A stretch of DNA of 64,000 nt from the NCBI RefSeq assembly GCF_000524195.1, contig NW_020170441.1, positions 342,056 through 406,055 on the forward strand, given 5' to 3'. The position numbers and the translations under genes were made by a program. This document shows, piece by piece, positions 13,201-26,941 of this stretch. How positions within the stretch are numbered: the first letter of the stretch is position 1; each line of letters opens with the position of its first letter. Source of the stretch: Echinococcus granulosus. Lineage: Eukaryota; Platyhelminthes; Cestoda; Cyclophyllidea; Taeniidae. The notes under the pieces were generated by a model. The model did no database searches, had not been told where the DNA came from, and was given only the letters and a program-made list of their open reading frames with translations.

Positions 13201-16200
13201 TTTCTTCCGTTTTTCTTCATTGAATTTGGTTGCTTGACGGTAATGCAAACCAATCAAACTTTACCTTTTCATTGCCGATTCTTTTTTATCAAAGTCTCCC
13301 AGTAGTCCACCTTGCTGACCTATTATTTTAGTAAATAGTGAATTGGGACTGCATGCCTGTGCCAATTAGGGCTTGAATACCACAGGGTAAATGCAGTTAC
13401 ACAATTCTTCTACGTCTTTTTATTTCTCGACCACATGAAACTTGATGGAGTTGAGTGAACTTCCGTCAGTTCGATTTTGGCCTGCAATGTTTCAGACTAA
13501 TCTTTTTTGGATTTTTAACTGTCTTCAAATCGTGTTGGCACTACCCAGTTTGTCAATTTTTCCGCCACGTTTTTGGTGTGATTTTGAAACATCATCCTTA
13601 AACTGATTGTTTTTAATTAAGGGCAATGCAGAGTAAAAACAGTAGACTAGTGATGTTTGCAGTTTCGTGGGTTTTTATTTGACTTCAAAAATGTTTTCTT
13701 ATCAATTTTACCGAGATTAGTGTTTGGTTTTACCTACCATTGTTTCGCCCAAAATGGTGTCTCCATAAATTGGTTCTTTGCATGGTGGGGCATCGGCATC
13801 TCTCTTTGACTTATATCCAGCCTAAATGAGTAACGATTTCTTTGTGGTGATTCTTTTAAACCATATATTCCCTTTTATCGAATAGAGGGTATCCATTTAG
13901 ATGTGGTCATACGCACGCCTCTCCTGTTCACTCTATAGGTCAATGGGATAGACCTCACGCAGGCCACCCATCACCAGGCTCGCACGGCACTCACGTCAAT
14001 CGGGGGTGCGGTGGCGCGTTCTTTTGAGCTTACCGTATATCGCGAGCGCGCCGCCTCGGAGTGCGCTGGTTCGGGCGGCTCCAGCAAACGTCATTTCGGC
14101 TCCATTCCCGAAAATCCCTTCGAGCGAGAGGGTAGGGCTCCCTACCTCAACTTACTGCTTTTGCTTTCTTCTGCATTGTATCATTCACCTTGAGTTTCAA
14201 GGTATCATTCTAAATGGTTCGAGGGGAAGGCCGCTGTAGCGTGTCCTTTGTATCGATGTGCATGCAGCCAAATGTGGACAAATGTGCTGATAAAGTTGAA
14301 TCGCTCATCTACTACACATCATGCACGTCGTTTGCTAACAAGGCTGATGTCTAAAACTGTCATTCAACCTTTTTGGTATTGACTAAGGTCGCATGAACTG
14401 TTAATGGATATTTTGCACCTACTAATCTAACAAACCAAGTTGGGTTTATAACTAAGATGCCATCTGGATCCACATTTCATGTCGTTATGATTAATATCAA
14501 ATTCATTATTTGCATATTACCTCCTGAGCGTAAGTTACCTATTCAAGCAACTTTGTTCTGGTAAGTGTGAAATTGCTAGAATTAGGAAAGGAGGGGCGGG
14601 GGGGGAGGTTGAGCAGGGGCATAACTTTCTAAAATGTTTGGAGGGCAGCCATCAACTAGAACTCCTAGAAAATTGAACAGGAATGTTTCTCTGAGGCTGC
14701 AGGCATTCCCAGCAATCATCATTTCGAATCGACTGCCAGAGATCAAATGAAATTTTGGCATGTGATCATAATGTGCATCTTTGTAGGAATGGGACTTTAA
14801 GAGGCTAAGATATGATCCACCAATGATGGGTGATATCCTCACTGCTCATTTTTTCAGACTAGTCTGTGAAAATTAATTTTCTGGAATGTCTAATTCCCCA
14901 AGTAGTCAGAGTATAGTTATTTCAGATTCATCCTCTTGCAGCTGCCATTACAACAAGGTCATTGGGAAAGGTAAACAACACTACTTTGCTTGTGTATTTG
15001 CAATTTAAACTGGGAAACTTTTCCTCTGTGTTTTGATATTTCCATATTTTACCCCCCTAAAAAATCTTCCCTTTTTATGGTAGTTCTGTGTTAAGACCAG
15101 TTAAGGGCTTGAAATATGTAGGTTTAGGTAACGCAGCCACTTTATTCACTTGCCTTTTTTCAAACGTCTCAAGTGTCAACTTCTTTACGCCCTCCACCTC
15201 ACCTTGAATGGCAATCTGTCTGTAAGTTCCTTCACTTAATTAACACACCTTAACAGGTAATGCCCACCTTACTGCATTTGTTTTTTTGCTGTTCACCTAA
15301 TCCTTTATTTTCCCACTTTGCTTGACTTCCATTGCTTGTTTGCCTTATAGAGATCCTGCATATTAACCTGATGAAGCGTTTGGACAAACGTTTGGGAATT
15401 AAATTGGTTGGAAAGAAGTAATTATCGCTTCTTTTTTTAAAACTCTTAGATTTCTAGATCATGTATCACACTTAAGTGTAATTCCTAGAGTAAATATTCC
15501 TCTTCACTTGACATATACCAATCAGATTTATTTTCAGAATGTATTATCGTTCCGGTTATAGATTAGGCCACTTCTATTTTCTGATGGCTATTGGACAAAA
15601 TCACGTTCTTGCATCAATAACCTTGTTGGCAAATTAGCTGTACCGTTGTCGATACGTAAACAAGTTTTACCAACCGTGCTTTGCCTTCCCTCACAGAAAT
15701 CTGCCTGGAGTGTACATTCTGGGCTTGGTGCCGGACAGCGAGGCCGACTTGGACGGTCGGCTATACAAGGACGATCGCATCCTCGAGATCAACGGAGTCG
15801 ACTTGAGGGAGGGCACTCAGGAGGAGGCAGCAAATATCATTCGAGTGGGTGAAACAGCTATTTTCCAGCCTGACTACTTTTTTCTCTGGATTGCGCACCG
15901 AACACTATCCATTGTATCTACTGCTTCTTTTGTAATTTTTGGGCAGGCGCTTTGCTATTCTCTTACGGGTACTCCTAGGTAGCCGGTTCTGTTAATTGCG
16001 ATAGTTCCTCTTAAAATTTATTAGAAAATAAAGTTTTTTTACACATTCTAAAATCTCTAATCCTCATCTTTTAGGCAAAAAAGTACAAAGTTGTACGTTG
16101 CAATTGCGCTACCATTTTTCATACCGTGAAAACTGTCTATAATGTGTGTACCTCCCCTTCTTTCTATACATTAACAGAGGTCGTTGTCTACTATTCATGC

Positions 16201-19200
16201 CCGAGTAAATCAGATTATTCTGCTCTCTAATCACCTAAATAATGCTACTCTTTATTGGGCAAATCTCTTGGTTAGCCTCCCTATATACCAGTTTGGTGTC
16301 CAATTGATTTGGCAATCTTGTGGAAGTCGTTTCCCAGTTTTTATTTTTGTTAAGAAAGCACTCTAGAATCTTGTTTGATTGCTTTTGCGTAAAAAATGCT
16401 TTTGTTGCCTTTGTTCTGGCTTTATTCGTTTATATTAATGTTCGACAAAACGATATAGCTGAACATCAGTATCTTGTCCGTGTACCTTTTTTGAGTTCCA
16501 TGCCCCCTCCGCTCTTGCAGACAGCGGAGGAGCACGTGGCTCTGGTGGTGGCGCGTGTTGTTCGGCCACAGACACTTGACATGGTCCGCACCACAAGTGG
16601 CGAGATATTTATGGACTTTGGGGGCAGCGGCGGTGGCACCAGTGGTGTCGCCAATGCGGCCGCTCGCTCCCCTGGCACCTCAGTCCCTCCGTCGGTCACC
16701 TGTTCTACTGCTCTCCCACCCAGTCTCAAGTCACCCTCCACTCGCCTCTGCCGGGAACAGGTATCCATTCTTACTCCAGTGCGGATTTCGCATGTTCGCT
16801 AGATTTTTTTTATACATTTGACTTAACATTAAAACTGTTACTCTGAAGCTGACCTGTAATAGTGTTATTATTGGAATATAATCGGTAAAGATTTTACCAC
16901 TTTTTGTGATGAATAGCTTATTTCGATCGTAGCTTCATTTAAATCATTTCATCTAAAAATGCTTTTGAGATAGTTAAGCAAAACCCAGGATTTAAGTTTA
17001 TTCACAAAAATCTGATTTTATATGTTGTCCCAGGGGTTTTCACTTCTGCAAACATTTTCCCAACCTGCTCTAGTTTACTTTAAATTAGAAATGTTTTGGC
17101 CTAAGGAGGAATAAATGTCGCTTTATACCAAGACGATAGTCTTTAAAGGAGTTCCTTAACGAATTCATATGAAATCCAGCAAGGATATTGGGAACACAAA
17201 CATTTTCTATGAGATCTAGATGTTGTTACTTTCCCAAAAATCATGTTACTTAATAATGTTACTAAACAGTTTGGGTAGATTTATACCACGGAATGCTTTG
17301 ACACTTCTAGAATTGTTTTATACAAAACCCATGTTTTTATAACCAGGGGTGGGTAATGAAAAAGTAAATTTCCAAAAACACTGTACTTTTTCCAGTAAGT
17401 GTACTTTTACTGATGCTTCATAGCTGTAGGGTAATTACCAGCTGACGAAGCCATGCGAGGGTATGTCAGGGAACGTCTTTAAGTACAGACGGTAAACATG
17501 TGTCATCGAGTCATCCACATTTCTGAAACCGAGACTTTTATTGAAGTGTGATAAAATTGTTGCGCTTTTTGGGTGTGCAGGAGATTACAGTGGAGAAGAT
17601 GCCGGGTGAGTCTCTGGGTATGACGGTAGCGGGAGGCGTGGCGAGTCAACGCGGAGACACGCCCGTTTACATCACTAACCTTGTGCCCACCGGCGTACTT
17701 GGCCGTACCGGCCAACTCGCTAAGGGTGACGTCCTCCTCGCCGTCAACGAGGTCGAACTTCTTGGTCTTTCCCACGAAAAGGCTGTCGAGGCTCTCAAGG
17801 CCACTCGCAAATCGTGCACTAAGGTATGCTTCCATCTTGACACTTTTGATCTTTTGGTACCATTCTATGCTTTTTCGTTTATGCGTTGATGGCGGGAATT
17901 TTAGGACTTAGCGTAATTCCGCGGAGATCTGTCACTATTCAAGAACCATTAGCTCCGTGTTTCAAGTGACGCTTCGGTTTTTTCGCTCCAGGTGACGATC
18001 CGAGTTCTAGAGGGTCCGGAGACGGGATCGGGTCGGGAAAACTTCCTCCCCAGTTGGCTGTACTGGTTGCAGCTGCCACGCTATTGTCAGATTCCCCGCA
18101 CCATTGTCCTGCTCCGCACTGCCAATGGCAGCCTCGGCTTCAGCATCGTCGGCGGCAACACCACGAGCGGCGCTGGGGACACCTCCGCTTCCCCTCTTAC
18201 CGCCTTCTCTCGGGTATTTCGTATACTTATGAAATTTGATATTTCGATTCAAGCTCAGTGCTGTTTGCCTCGCATGGCCGTTACCTACCTCAAACTTTAT
18301 GCAGTCTTGATTTCTACGACGGATTTGATGTTGAGCTTCGTCATGAGTCTTTGAAACTCTGAGTTCCACCTGCCACCATCTCATACACCGATATATTTAA
18401 TCGGTTTCGGAAGTTTCACTTCTGAACGAAATCAAAAACTTCTGTAATCCTTATAATCATCTAGTCCATTTTTTCAGCCAGCTCATGTTATTGTACCGTT
18501 TCGTTTCCACCTCAAGGACCCCATCTATAATTATCCAGCTTTTACACAGTTATTCCTTCGTGATATTTCAATCTAAGTTTACTTGTTTCCAACAAGTTAA
18601 CGGTTTCTATATGCACTTTTTGGTCAATTTTTATATTTTATGTCGTTTTTTCTAAGATCCTCATGTAACTTATTTTCTACGACTTCAAACACTTTCTTGT
18701 TTACCTTCTTCGGTGGAAATATCGAAACAAAGAGTACTGCACCTCGTCGTGTTTGTCGCCTGTCATTGTGCCATAAGCTACAGTAGTTATCCCACTTCGG
18801 AAATGTCACCTAAAAGTTTCACTTACCATAATTAGCAGACCTCTTTCTTTGGGTAATCATTGGCTTATCTTTAATCAACTGTCACCATATTTAAAGTATG
18901 GAAGAAAAATCCCTATTCATGTTTCATTAGTTGTCCATGAAAACTGCTTTCTAGCGCCAATCTGGTGACTCAGAACCGCGGCAGCTTCCATCCACACTGG
19001 GCCCTTCTTCCGTCACCTCATCTCCACAGCCAATTGTCGTCAAGTCAATCGTCCCTGGCTCACCTGCTCATCGTGACGGGCGATTAAAGTAATTTTGTCC
19101 ACCTAAAGACTCGCGGCCCCTTGCCTCTGAGTTAATAATAGAGAATTAATCCTTTTGCCACTGCAAACTCTAGGTGCGGTGATTTGATTTTGGCGGTGAA

Positions 19201-19309
19201 TCACTATCCCCTCACTGACGTCTCCCACGCCCACGCAGTGGCACTTCTGAAGCACTGCGTTGGCGATGTGCACATTCGAGTGGTCTCCTGGCCTGGAACC
19301 ATCGTCTGA
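1292..19309 (+). CDS. LNX: LNX-type E3 ubiquitin ligase (RING plus four PDZ domains)
   Basis: Orthologue of ligand-of-Numb protein X (LNX1/LNX2), a RING E3 ligase that selects membrane or junctional partners through PDZ domains. Thirteen exons: 1292-2200, 3667-3827, 7099-7388, 10501-10748, 11602-11685, 13939-14131, 15351-15417, 15697-15844, 16521-16760, 17581-17823, 17992-18213, 18955-19088, 19174-19309. All phases match and they total 3075 nt (1024 aa). Residues 1-270 are Pro/Ser/Thr-rich with a run of eight prolines. A zinc module ([11 protein letters not shown]) precedes the RING, whose ligands are [15 protein letters not shown] and CPED. A second zinc module follows ([16 protein letters not shown]). 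The PDZ carboxylate loops read SLGI, RLGI, SLGM and SLGF, at about 515-605, 630-715, 781-868 and 895-1024. The C-terminus SWPGTIV closely matches vertebrate LNX (SWPGTFL, recalled). Intron 5 needs a GC donor. The start is the first Met after the splice site at 1284; an earlier 5' exon is possible. Confidence 0.93.
11686..13938 (+). other. GC-AG intron inside the first PDZ domain of LNX
   Basis: Exon 5 ends GATCAAATCCTTGAG and the intron begins GCTAGT; exon 6 starts after ctctatag at 13939. Joining these in phase 0 gives GDQILE-VNGIDL, the standard PDZ core in which a beta strand is followed by VNG. The only nearby GT donor (GTTCTC, six bases further) shifts the frame and destroys the PDZ fold. 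The AG|GC-AGT arrangement is the usual form of the minor GC donor class. Confidence 0.8.
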
Positions 19310-20460
19310 GTCAGCGAACCAATCGGCCTTTCCTCTTTTCCCTGCCCCTACTGCTTTGTTGTCGCTTTTAAACCTCCCCCCTTCCACCCCATTTCATATC
19401 GTCTCTCTTATATCTTGTGGTCTCATAAACATGCGCCAGTTGCAATTAATTTTAACCGCTTACATTATTACCAACGCTACTAAGAACTGTTTACCGTAAT
19501 TGAAGCCACATCAATTTCTTCCTTTTCTGTTCCATTATGGTGTCGAATTCTCTTCGATTCGGTTAGTAGCTCACCCATCCGGACTGATGGATCTGATAAT
19601 TGTGGATAAGGTTTTTCCCTGGCCGCCGGTTGGACACTTCTGATGTGGCGATCCCAGTTCTGGGGTGCGTGGGGACTGTCAAGCCAAGTGTACCCATGTT
19701 CTTCTGTGATGTTGGGTAATCGGGGCAGAGGCTGATTGAGTCGCAGTACTCGGGTGCTAGGATTTGGCAGGATCAGTTAGTGGTGGGTGAACTTGTTGGG
19801 CTATTGGTGCAGCTGCGTGGCTGGTCATGTGTACGAAATGTGAGGTGGTTCACGCTGCGGCGTAGATTTACTCCAATCGTTTACGGCTAATATTTGATCA
19901 CATTTAACAAGTAAACTTAACAACTTTCATGGCCTGGTTTTGATGATGATAAAAGCGATTTTTCAAGATCATACTGATTTACGTTTACTTAACTAGTAAA
20001 GGATTCTTGTCCTACCTGGAAAATTGCCATTTAGGATGGTTTGCAATCGCTTAAGAGCACAGTATTAAGTTTAGATAGGCTAAGACAAAGGGAAAATCTT
20101 GGTAACATTAATGCCATTCGATCTTTTGAGATTTTTGAATACTGCATTGGAATGTGAGAATCCATTACCACTGTAACAATCTAGAAATCGGCAGCGAGAG
20201 GTAAAAATAAGACGCTATTGTTAAATTTAGGGCTAAACCAAAAGATAGTACTTTGGATGCTAATGCTTCATTTGATAACAACGGCACTTTATATGATCAG
20301 GTTGCTATAATTTTGATTGGTTTAAATCTAGGTCGTCCTTCTGGTACTAGGTGGTTTCATGCGTTTTCTCATTCTAATCTGCTTTCCTCGTTGATTTTTA
20401 GTTCACTTTTGGGAAGGTCTTTGATAAATTCGACTGTTATTTTTGCTTCTTTTATTACAG
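19310..20460. other. intergenic spacer LNX to EXTL3
   Basis: About 1.15 kb without a supportable gene. It should hold the 3' UTR of the LNX-like gene, although no clear AATAAA was found close to the stop. It ends in a T-rich tract and acceptor (ttttattacag, to 20460) seven bases upstream of the EXTL3 start codon. Confidence 0.5.
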
Positions 20461-20467
20461 GTGCATT

Positions 20468-23400
20468 ATGAATTACCGGCGTCTCGTGTCAGCCCGAAAA
20501 TATGTCCTAATTCTGCTTTCTGTTTCAACGCTTTCATATGTATGCTTTACATTTGTTTACCTACATCAGTGGGTATTTCCAAAAAAAGGTTAGCATCTTG
20601 GTGACTTTACGACTGCAATAATAAGGCGTTTTTGTAATAATTACCTTTCTATTGAAGCAGATCATAGTGGCACTCGAGTCGATGTCGATTCCGGCCCCCA
20701 ATCCCTCAAGGTTTTACAATCCAGCAGAAGATTGGAAGCAGAGATCCGCGAAATGGTTGGCATTCATGCATCTATCAATAATGAGATGCTCCTCATAGAG
20801 CAGTCACGCCGTTCCCTTATACTGGAGAAGTCGGAGCTTGAGAATCAAGTGATGAACTTGCGTGGAATTGTTGCTACAGCTGAGAGAGACTTGCTCCGCC
20901 TACAGGTAGGTTCTGTGTTACATGATTTTCATTGTTGGTACTTCTTGGCCATTCCTAAATTTTCGAAGTTAGATTACGTGGGGATGCAATGCAAAGTGGT
21001 CTTCATTCCATTTAGTCGTTTTGGTTTTTAGGCAACATTGACATCCTATCGCAAGGTTGCCGATCTCCTTTCGACCAACGTATCCACTTTTCACCATTTC
21101 ACGCCCATTTCCTCCTCTACCTCGACCTCACAGCCGCTTTCCTTCAATGATTGTAATATGTATACCTGTTTCAACTGGACCACCTGCCCCCTGCATTCGC
21201 CCTCCTACCTGCGTGTCTGTTTCCACCATGAAAGCGCGGTTCTAGATCCACGCTGGCACCATGCCCTTCTCACATCGCCCCACTTCTCCACCTCATGCGA
21301 CCGCGCCTGTCTAAGAGTTATCTTTGCTCCGGAGGACTGCACTGGCATCTCCTGCCTTTACATTGGCGCTGCTACCGATAAGCTGTCTCCCACAGTGATA
21401 CGCACCTCATTCACCCAAGGTGCTATTCGTCCAGGTTATGACCTTGTTTTGACTCCTCTTGTTAATGCGACTGCAGTACAACTTCCACTGCTAGTTGGGC
21501 GTCAACCCAAGTGGCTGTTGGGCGCATCGCTAGCCACTTCTGACCCCACAGAGGAGAAGCGGACCTTCATTGAATCCTTGTTATCCGGTGTTACAGATGG
21601 CGACTCAGTTAATTTGGTTCTCAAACATTCCATAGAAGGTTGTTGGCCTACCGAAGAGGAGCAGAACCGCGTTCTTTGGCGACCCTGTTACGCTTCAAAT
21701 GAGGTGAGTTGTATTTTTTAACGCTACACTAATCCTCAACACATTAAGGTATTTTTCGATAAACATGCTTTTATAAAAAAATTATGCCTCAACAAAAGTT
21801 AGGAATCTCGATTTCTAGTTTGTATATTTTACCCGGCTATAAAGAAACTGTGATCTGGTTACCAGTTCACTTTTGAAAACTCAAAAATTTTCAAAGTGGT
21901 GTTTTTTTTAATGTCTGTTTGATTACAATCCATCCAGTTTTTAAAGTTGATTTTATAAATCTGGGTTATAGTACTGCCTTGGGCTCATGGTTTTGTTAAA
22001 CTGTCCATTCTTCCTTGCTATACTCTATTTTCCTCTCTGAAATCTTACACATCACCACAGGCTGATTGCCCATTTATTTTTATCCAGATCCTGGAAAACT
22101 CCATATTCTGTCTGCTTGTCGATAGTCTTCTCGACAACCGCGTCAATGAGAGTGAGATCGGATTGGGCGAGCAATTGACAGCGTGTTTGACGAGCGGTGC
22201 GATTCCCGTCTTTGCCTCCAGTGGTGGTGAGTCGCGACTCTTTCCCTTCTGGGAGGTGTTGGAGCAGCAGTGGCGACAAAGCGTGGTTTTTATTCCTCGT
22301 CCCAGAATCGCCCACTTAGTACCAATTTTACGGGCGTTTGATAGAAAAACTCTCGTTGAAATGCAGCGACAGGTATTTGTTCCAACTTTTTTCTCGGCTC
22401 TTTATCTATCACCCTTCTTGGCATCAGATATGTTATTTCATCATTCCTTTAGGGTCAGGAAATATGGCGTAAGTATCTGAGCACTGCTGATGCCCAGATA
22501 GCCACTCTTTTCCTCGCAATTAGCCGGCGCCTCAGTCTACCTCAGCCGCCAGCCCCGCTGACCAGGTCAGTGCCTGCTCTCACCTCTGGACACTTTCATC
22601 CTGAGCGCGTCTACCTTCCAAGGCCTGAGGTGCTAGCTCAGGTCGATTTGGATGGTCTCTTGGGTCCCCTGGGTCCCCAATGGGACTCTCCTCCCATGCC
22701 CCAGGCTCTTCCCACCCCTAGCTTTCCTCACATAGATATCTTGTGGACGCACTCGCACTCCCCTTGGAGTCCCCCACCGCTGCCCATCGAATTTCAATTC
22801 GTCAATAGTGAGCGGCTTTATTATGTTGCCATTTCGTCCAATTAACAAAGTTGGTTAAGTCTTATTTGCTGTTGAAATAAGTATCCACGTCGTGCTTTAG
22901 CTATTTTTGAGAAATGCTCATACCATTAGCTGCCCATGGTCTCATCGTGATCTGCTCTAATTGATGCACTTTCAACCAGCATCAGTAATAAATCTCATAG
23001 ATCCTATATGCAGACCAAGACTGACTGTTTTCTATGGAATGTACTTTTATTTACAGAAATTAATGTTATTCGACTAGTGAGTTGCACAGCATCGGTGCTT
23101 TCTCGCCCATTTACTCTTACTGTTCATTTTTAATTTTACCGCTTTTTGGCTAACCATTGCCACCTTTAACTGGTAAGAGCTTTTTATCAGTCTTTTAACG
23201 TATTGAACTTTTAATGGGACTTTCAGTGGCACTTTGTCATCTGTAGCCGTGAATACCATGTATAGACCGATCAACCACACTTGGGGCACGGCCGGGAAAG
23301 AATTTGCTGCCGACCTCGGTGGAATGTTTCCCTACGAACAGTTCACCAGTAAGTTTAACAAATGATTGTTGGAATGTTTATTCCAGAGGAATTCCAGGAT

Positions 23401-25166
23401 AACTTTTGCAACACTCTTCATCTTTGTAATCTCCTAAATTGGCTATAAACAGGCTTCATATTACCAGTTGTTAAACGCACTTAAACTTGTTGTTGTCTTT
23501 CCCCTTCAGTTGTGGTGCTAACTTACGATCGTGAGGCTGTTCTATCTGTGATGTTAGAGGGTCTAATGAATCTGGCCTACCTGCACTCCGTTGTGGTAAT
23601 CTGGAACAATCCAAAACCTCCCTCTGAGAACCTCATATGGCCTAGGCTCCATGTACCCATTTATGTGAGCCCTCTTTTGGGAACTCTTGGATTTTCGAAC
23701 TTTTTCACTATTTTGTGTCTTCTCGAGAAATGGTCGCATAAGAATAATATCCTAGTCGTAAAGCTGGAGTGGAAAGCTTAGCGGGTCTTTGAAGTCACTA
23801 ACAGTCATCTCTTTACCTAAAACAAATGACTAACTTTCAACGACGCATCATTATGCGTACTTTCGTTCTTAGGTTATTCGAGGCGGCAAGAACAGTTTAA
23901 ATAACCGTTTTCTTCCTTTCGATGTCCTCAAGACCGAAGCACTCCTTATGCTTGATGACGATATCACTCTTCGGCACGATGAGATTGTTCTTGCGTTCAG
24001 GTTAGTTTCTTCGTTCTTTTCAGACGAAATTACAGTTCTGTTCGACTTTATTATTTAAAAAGTGATATTTCCAGTCTGATTTATAACGTTGCCTTCAAAA
24101 GCAGAAATTCTCTTTGGACAATCTAGCAACGTGCTGCAGCACTAAGTGTAAACGCGCGTAGTGGAAGTTACGGTTGGAAACGAAAGGTTTAATGATTGCT
24201 CATGAAATTAGAATCATATGAATAATTTCTGCTTAGTAGCTTTGTCTATTTGTGTTGGATAATCAATCTTTAAGCATGGTATTGCTTATAATGGAATGAG
24301 AGTCTATGGGAGGCCTTTTCTCTGCCCAGTTGGGATTGTCCGGTTTAGATCTTACCAGGTACCAGTTTTGTTGATTAATTTGCTGATAGTTTCGTCGATT
24401 ACTGATATAGGTTTCAATTTCTAGGATTTGGCGTGAGAACCGTGACCGTATAGTTGGTTTCCCAGCTAGAGGTCACTTTTGGTCTCAATCCAGCCAAAAC
24501 TGGTACTACAACAGCGCCCACTCTTGCGAATACTCCATGATCTTGACTGGAGCTGCATTTATACATCGAGTAAGGGGTTATCCCTGGCCACCTGCATCTA
24601 TTATTTTCGTGCTTGTCAGTCCAGTCCAAGTTCACATATCACTTGGTATAGGTCTCTATCACATTAGTTGATTTATTCCCTTCCTAACTTCTTTTCCAGT
24701 ACTACCTGCACGCCTACTCGAATGAAATGCCCGCGCAAATTCGAGAAATTGTTGATATAGAATTCAATTGTGAGGACATCGCGATGAATTTCCTGGTATC
24801 GCATATCACTCGAAAGCCACCATTAAAGGTGATTATTGGAATTTGTCAGCAGTTTTTTGTCAAACTTATTCCCGTCATTACTGGCAGTCTAATACATATT
24901 TATTGTGTATACGAGACTGTCTTTAAGCTGTCAATGATGTAGTTTTTTAATCCTAGGTGACGACACATTGGTCTTTCATTTGTACTAACTGCACATCTAC
25001 GCTTTATGGTCGAGTGGGGCACACAGCTGTTCGTTCAAATTGCATCAACCGATTTGAGAGGATTTACGGCTACAATCCACTGATCTACACCCAGTATCGC
25101 GCAGATTCAGTACTTTTTAAAACTCGTCTTCCATTGGGCATGCAGAAATGCTTCAATTATGTTTGA
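20468..25166 (+). CDS. EXTL3: exostosin-like 3 glycosyltransferase (heparan sulfate initiation)
   Basis: Type II Golgi/ER membrane glycosyltransferase of the exostosin family. EXTL3 adds the first GlcNAc that commits the proteoglycan linker to heparan sulfate. Eleven exons: 20468-20588, 20661-20905, 21032-21703, 22061-22372, 22453-22807, 23247-23348, 23510-23664, 23873-24000, 24425-24569, 24700-24828, 24957-25166; phases agree, total 2574 nt (857 aa; human about 919). A signal anchor lies at about residues 11-35 ([19 protein letters not shown]), then a Glu/Arg/Leu-rich coiled coil at about 65-125 as in vertebrate EXTL3. The GT47-like domain keeps [12 protein letters not shown] and STAD. The C-terminal GT64 domain has [24 protein letters not shown], the metal-binding DDD at about 682-684, [18 protein letters not shown] and VLFKTRLP. 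A closely related EXT1 or EXT2 is less likely because the coiled coil and the GT64 wording follow EXTL3. Confidence 0.94.
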
Positions 25167-25395
25167 CATTCATATTTAGATTCGTCATGACTAGTGTAAT
25201 TTGGCTTCTGTAGGGCCGCTTTGCTGGCTTAGTGCGTTTTTAGGTCCTATCTGCGTACCCATTCCCCTCCATTTGACCCGCCCAAAGGTGCCTCAGTCCC
25301 CTCCAATTTTTTGGAACTTTAACAGAACTTTTAAAATGTTTTTTTTTTAAGTTTTGGAGTCATCGTCCATACTGTGGCTGTGTTTGTATTAAACA

Positions 25396-25401
25396 AATAA
25401 A
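25396..25401 (+). promoter_or_regulatory. polyadenylation signal AATAAA for EXTL3
   Basis: A canonical AATAAA lies 230 nt after the EXTL3 stop codon and is followed within about 30 nt by a GT-rich stretch (attgtgctgtttg). It is the first such hexamer downstream of the gene. Confidence 0.6.
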
Positions 25402-25415
25402 TTGTGCTGTTTGAC

Positions 25416-25438
25416 AACTGGGCCACTGTGACCCAGTT
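25416..25438. repeat. short palindrome just after the EXTL3 polyA signal
   Basis: The arms AACTGGGCCAC and GTGACCCAGTT are inverted copies (10 of 11 pairs) around a single central base. It could form a small hairpin with a few unpaired bases at the tip, or a cruciform. Confidence 0.55.
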
Positions 25439-26941
25439 ATTTAACAATTATTGTGTTCGAGTGCATTAGTATGGCGGGGCGAAGGCCTTAGTAATTGTTT
25501 CAAGTAGTTGTGTAATTTGTGGGACAAATGTCAGAGAAGTGGCCTCCAGAATGGCTATTAGGGATTGCCCTGTGCGGAGATAACTTTGTAAGCTCTGCAG
25601 CTGCTTCCTCTTGTCCTTGAGGCCGCCCAGATTGTGTGTCCGTCAGGTGGCATGGCTTGCGGCCCATGTTAATAGTCTTCTAGTACGACTGTAATACTTA
25701 TGCTGTTCAAAGTGTTCCTTTTAGAGAGGAAGCGAGCAGTCAAATCTAACCGCTTGACAGTGGAGCAGTCAACATCTCACAAGGTAGGAAAAGGTCCCGT
25801 GTCCAAATCTTCCCAAATTTGTTTCATCCCCAATTACTTTAAGGAGTGAACACATCAAAATTTAACCAGCCCCGGTGTTTTAAGGGTATGAAGGCCAGGA
25901 AAGAGAAGATAAATGAGCCTCGTCCTATTCGAGTGCTGGCGTTTGTTACGCCTTCGACGAAGACTTGGGACGCAGTACCACAAGCTTACCGCTATTTAGC
26001 CTAGCATCTTTGCAAACAAAGGTGCATGCAGTGGTCAAACTTCGGATAAAATATTAAAGTACGGTCCCATAAATATTAGGGAGAGGTTCTCTTCGCAAGC
26101 CAACAATTCGCCTTTTCAAAGTTGAATCTTATATATTTCTACCCTTAAAAATAAATTTTTTGTATCCACAAACCACCCTTTTGGAAATGTCAATTTAATA
26201 AACCCATTAGCAAAGTTTTAAGCTTGAGTAAGTTCTGTAGGAAGTCATACAAGCGTTTGATTAACGTATTTAATACCAATAAAATTTTGTGTAAAGCGCA
26301 TATTTTTCGAACAAACAATTCAGACCTTTAGCGGCTGCTAACATTCAATTAGAATTCAATAATTGTAATGATGATATTGAAGCTGTCTGGGGATTATCTG
26401 TGCTCAGGTGGAGGGTTTGTCCGCCTTTGATTATATGAATTTGCTTTCTAGGCTGAGCTGATAGTGCAGCCTTTTTGTTGGTAGGCATATTGGCAGTGAA
26501 ATTTTTGTCAAGGCTTTTAGCGTCCCGTTTAATTATTTGCCGGTCTTTACTTATGCTCATCCTTAACCAATTTGTGTGCATCCCCTATCTGCTAAGTGGT
26601 TGTAATCACCCTTAGTTTTTTTCGTCATTACCATAAGTAACGCAGCCACTGTGTGTATGTATTTACGCACGTAGTGTGTTTGAACTCCATCATCAGCATG
26701 CGCATGAAGTTACTTCACGCTTAACGGACCTTAAGTCATTGGCATCAGTTGTAATTTTGGGGAAGCCGCGGCTGGTCTATGGGAGGTAATTAAGCAAACT
26801 TGTCTGCTATTTTGGTGTTGAAATAGATGGTTGGAATGTGAAAATAACGTTTTGGGTCTTTTGTTTACTATAATGGTATATGTTTTTCTTAGGTGCCACG
26901 GTGCTTGATTCGTTTATTTACTACGTTTTTCAGATATTGAA
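25439..26941. other. intergenic spacer EXTL3 to GTF2F1
   Basis: About 1.5 kb with no supportable gene. The minus-strand frame at 26345-26581 is short, lacks domain-like sequence and is not supported. The right end is a T-rich tract and acceptor (ctacgtttttcag, to 26933) eight bases upstream of the GTF2F1 start codon. Confidence 0.5.
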
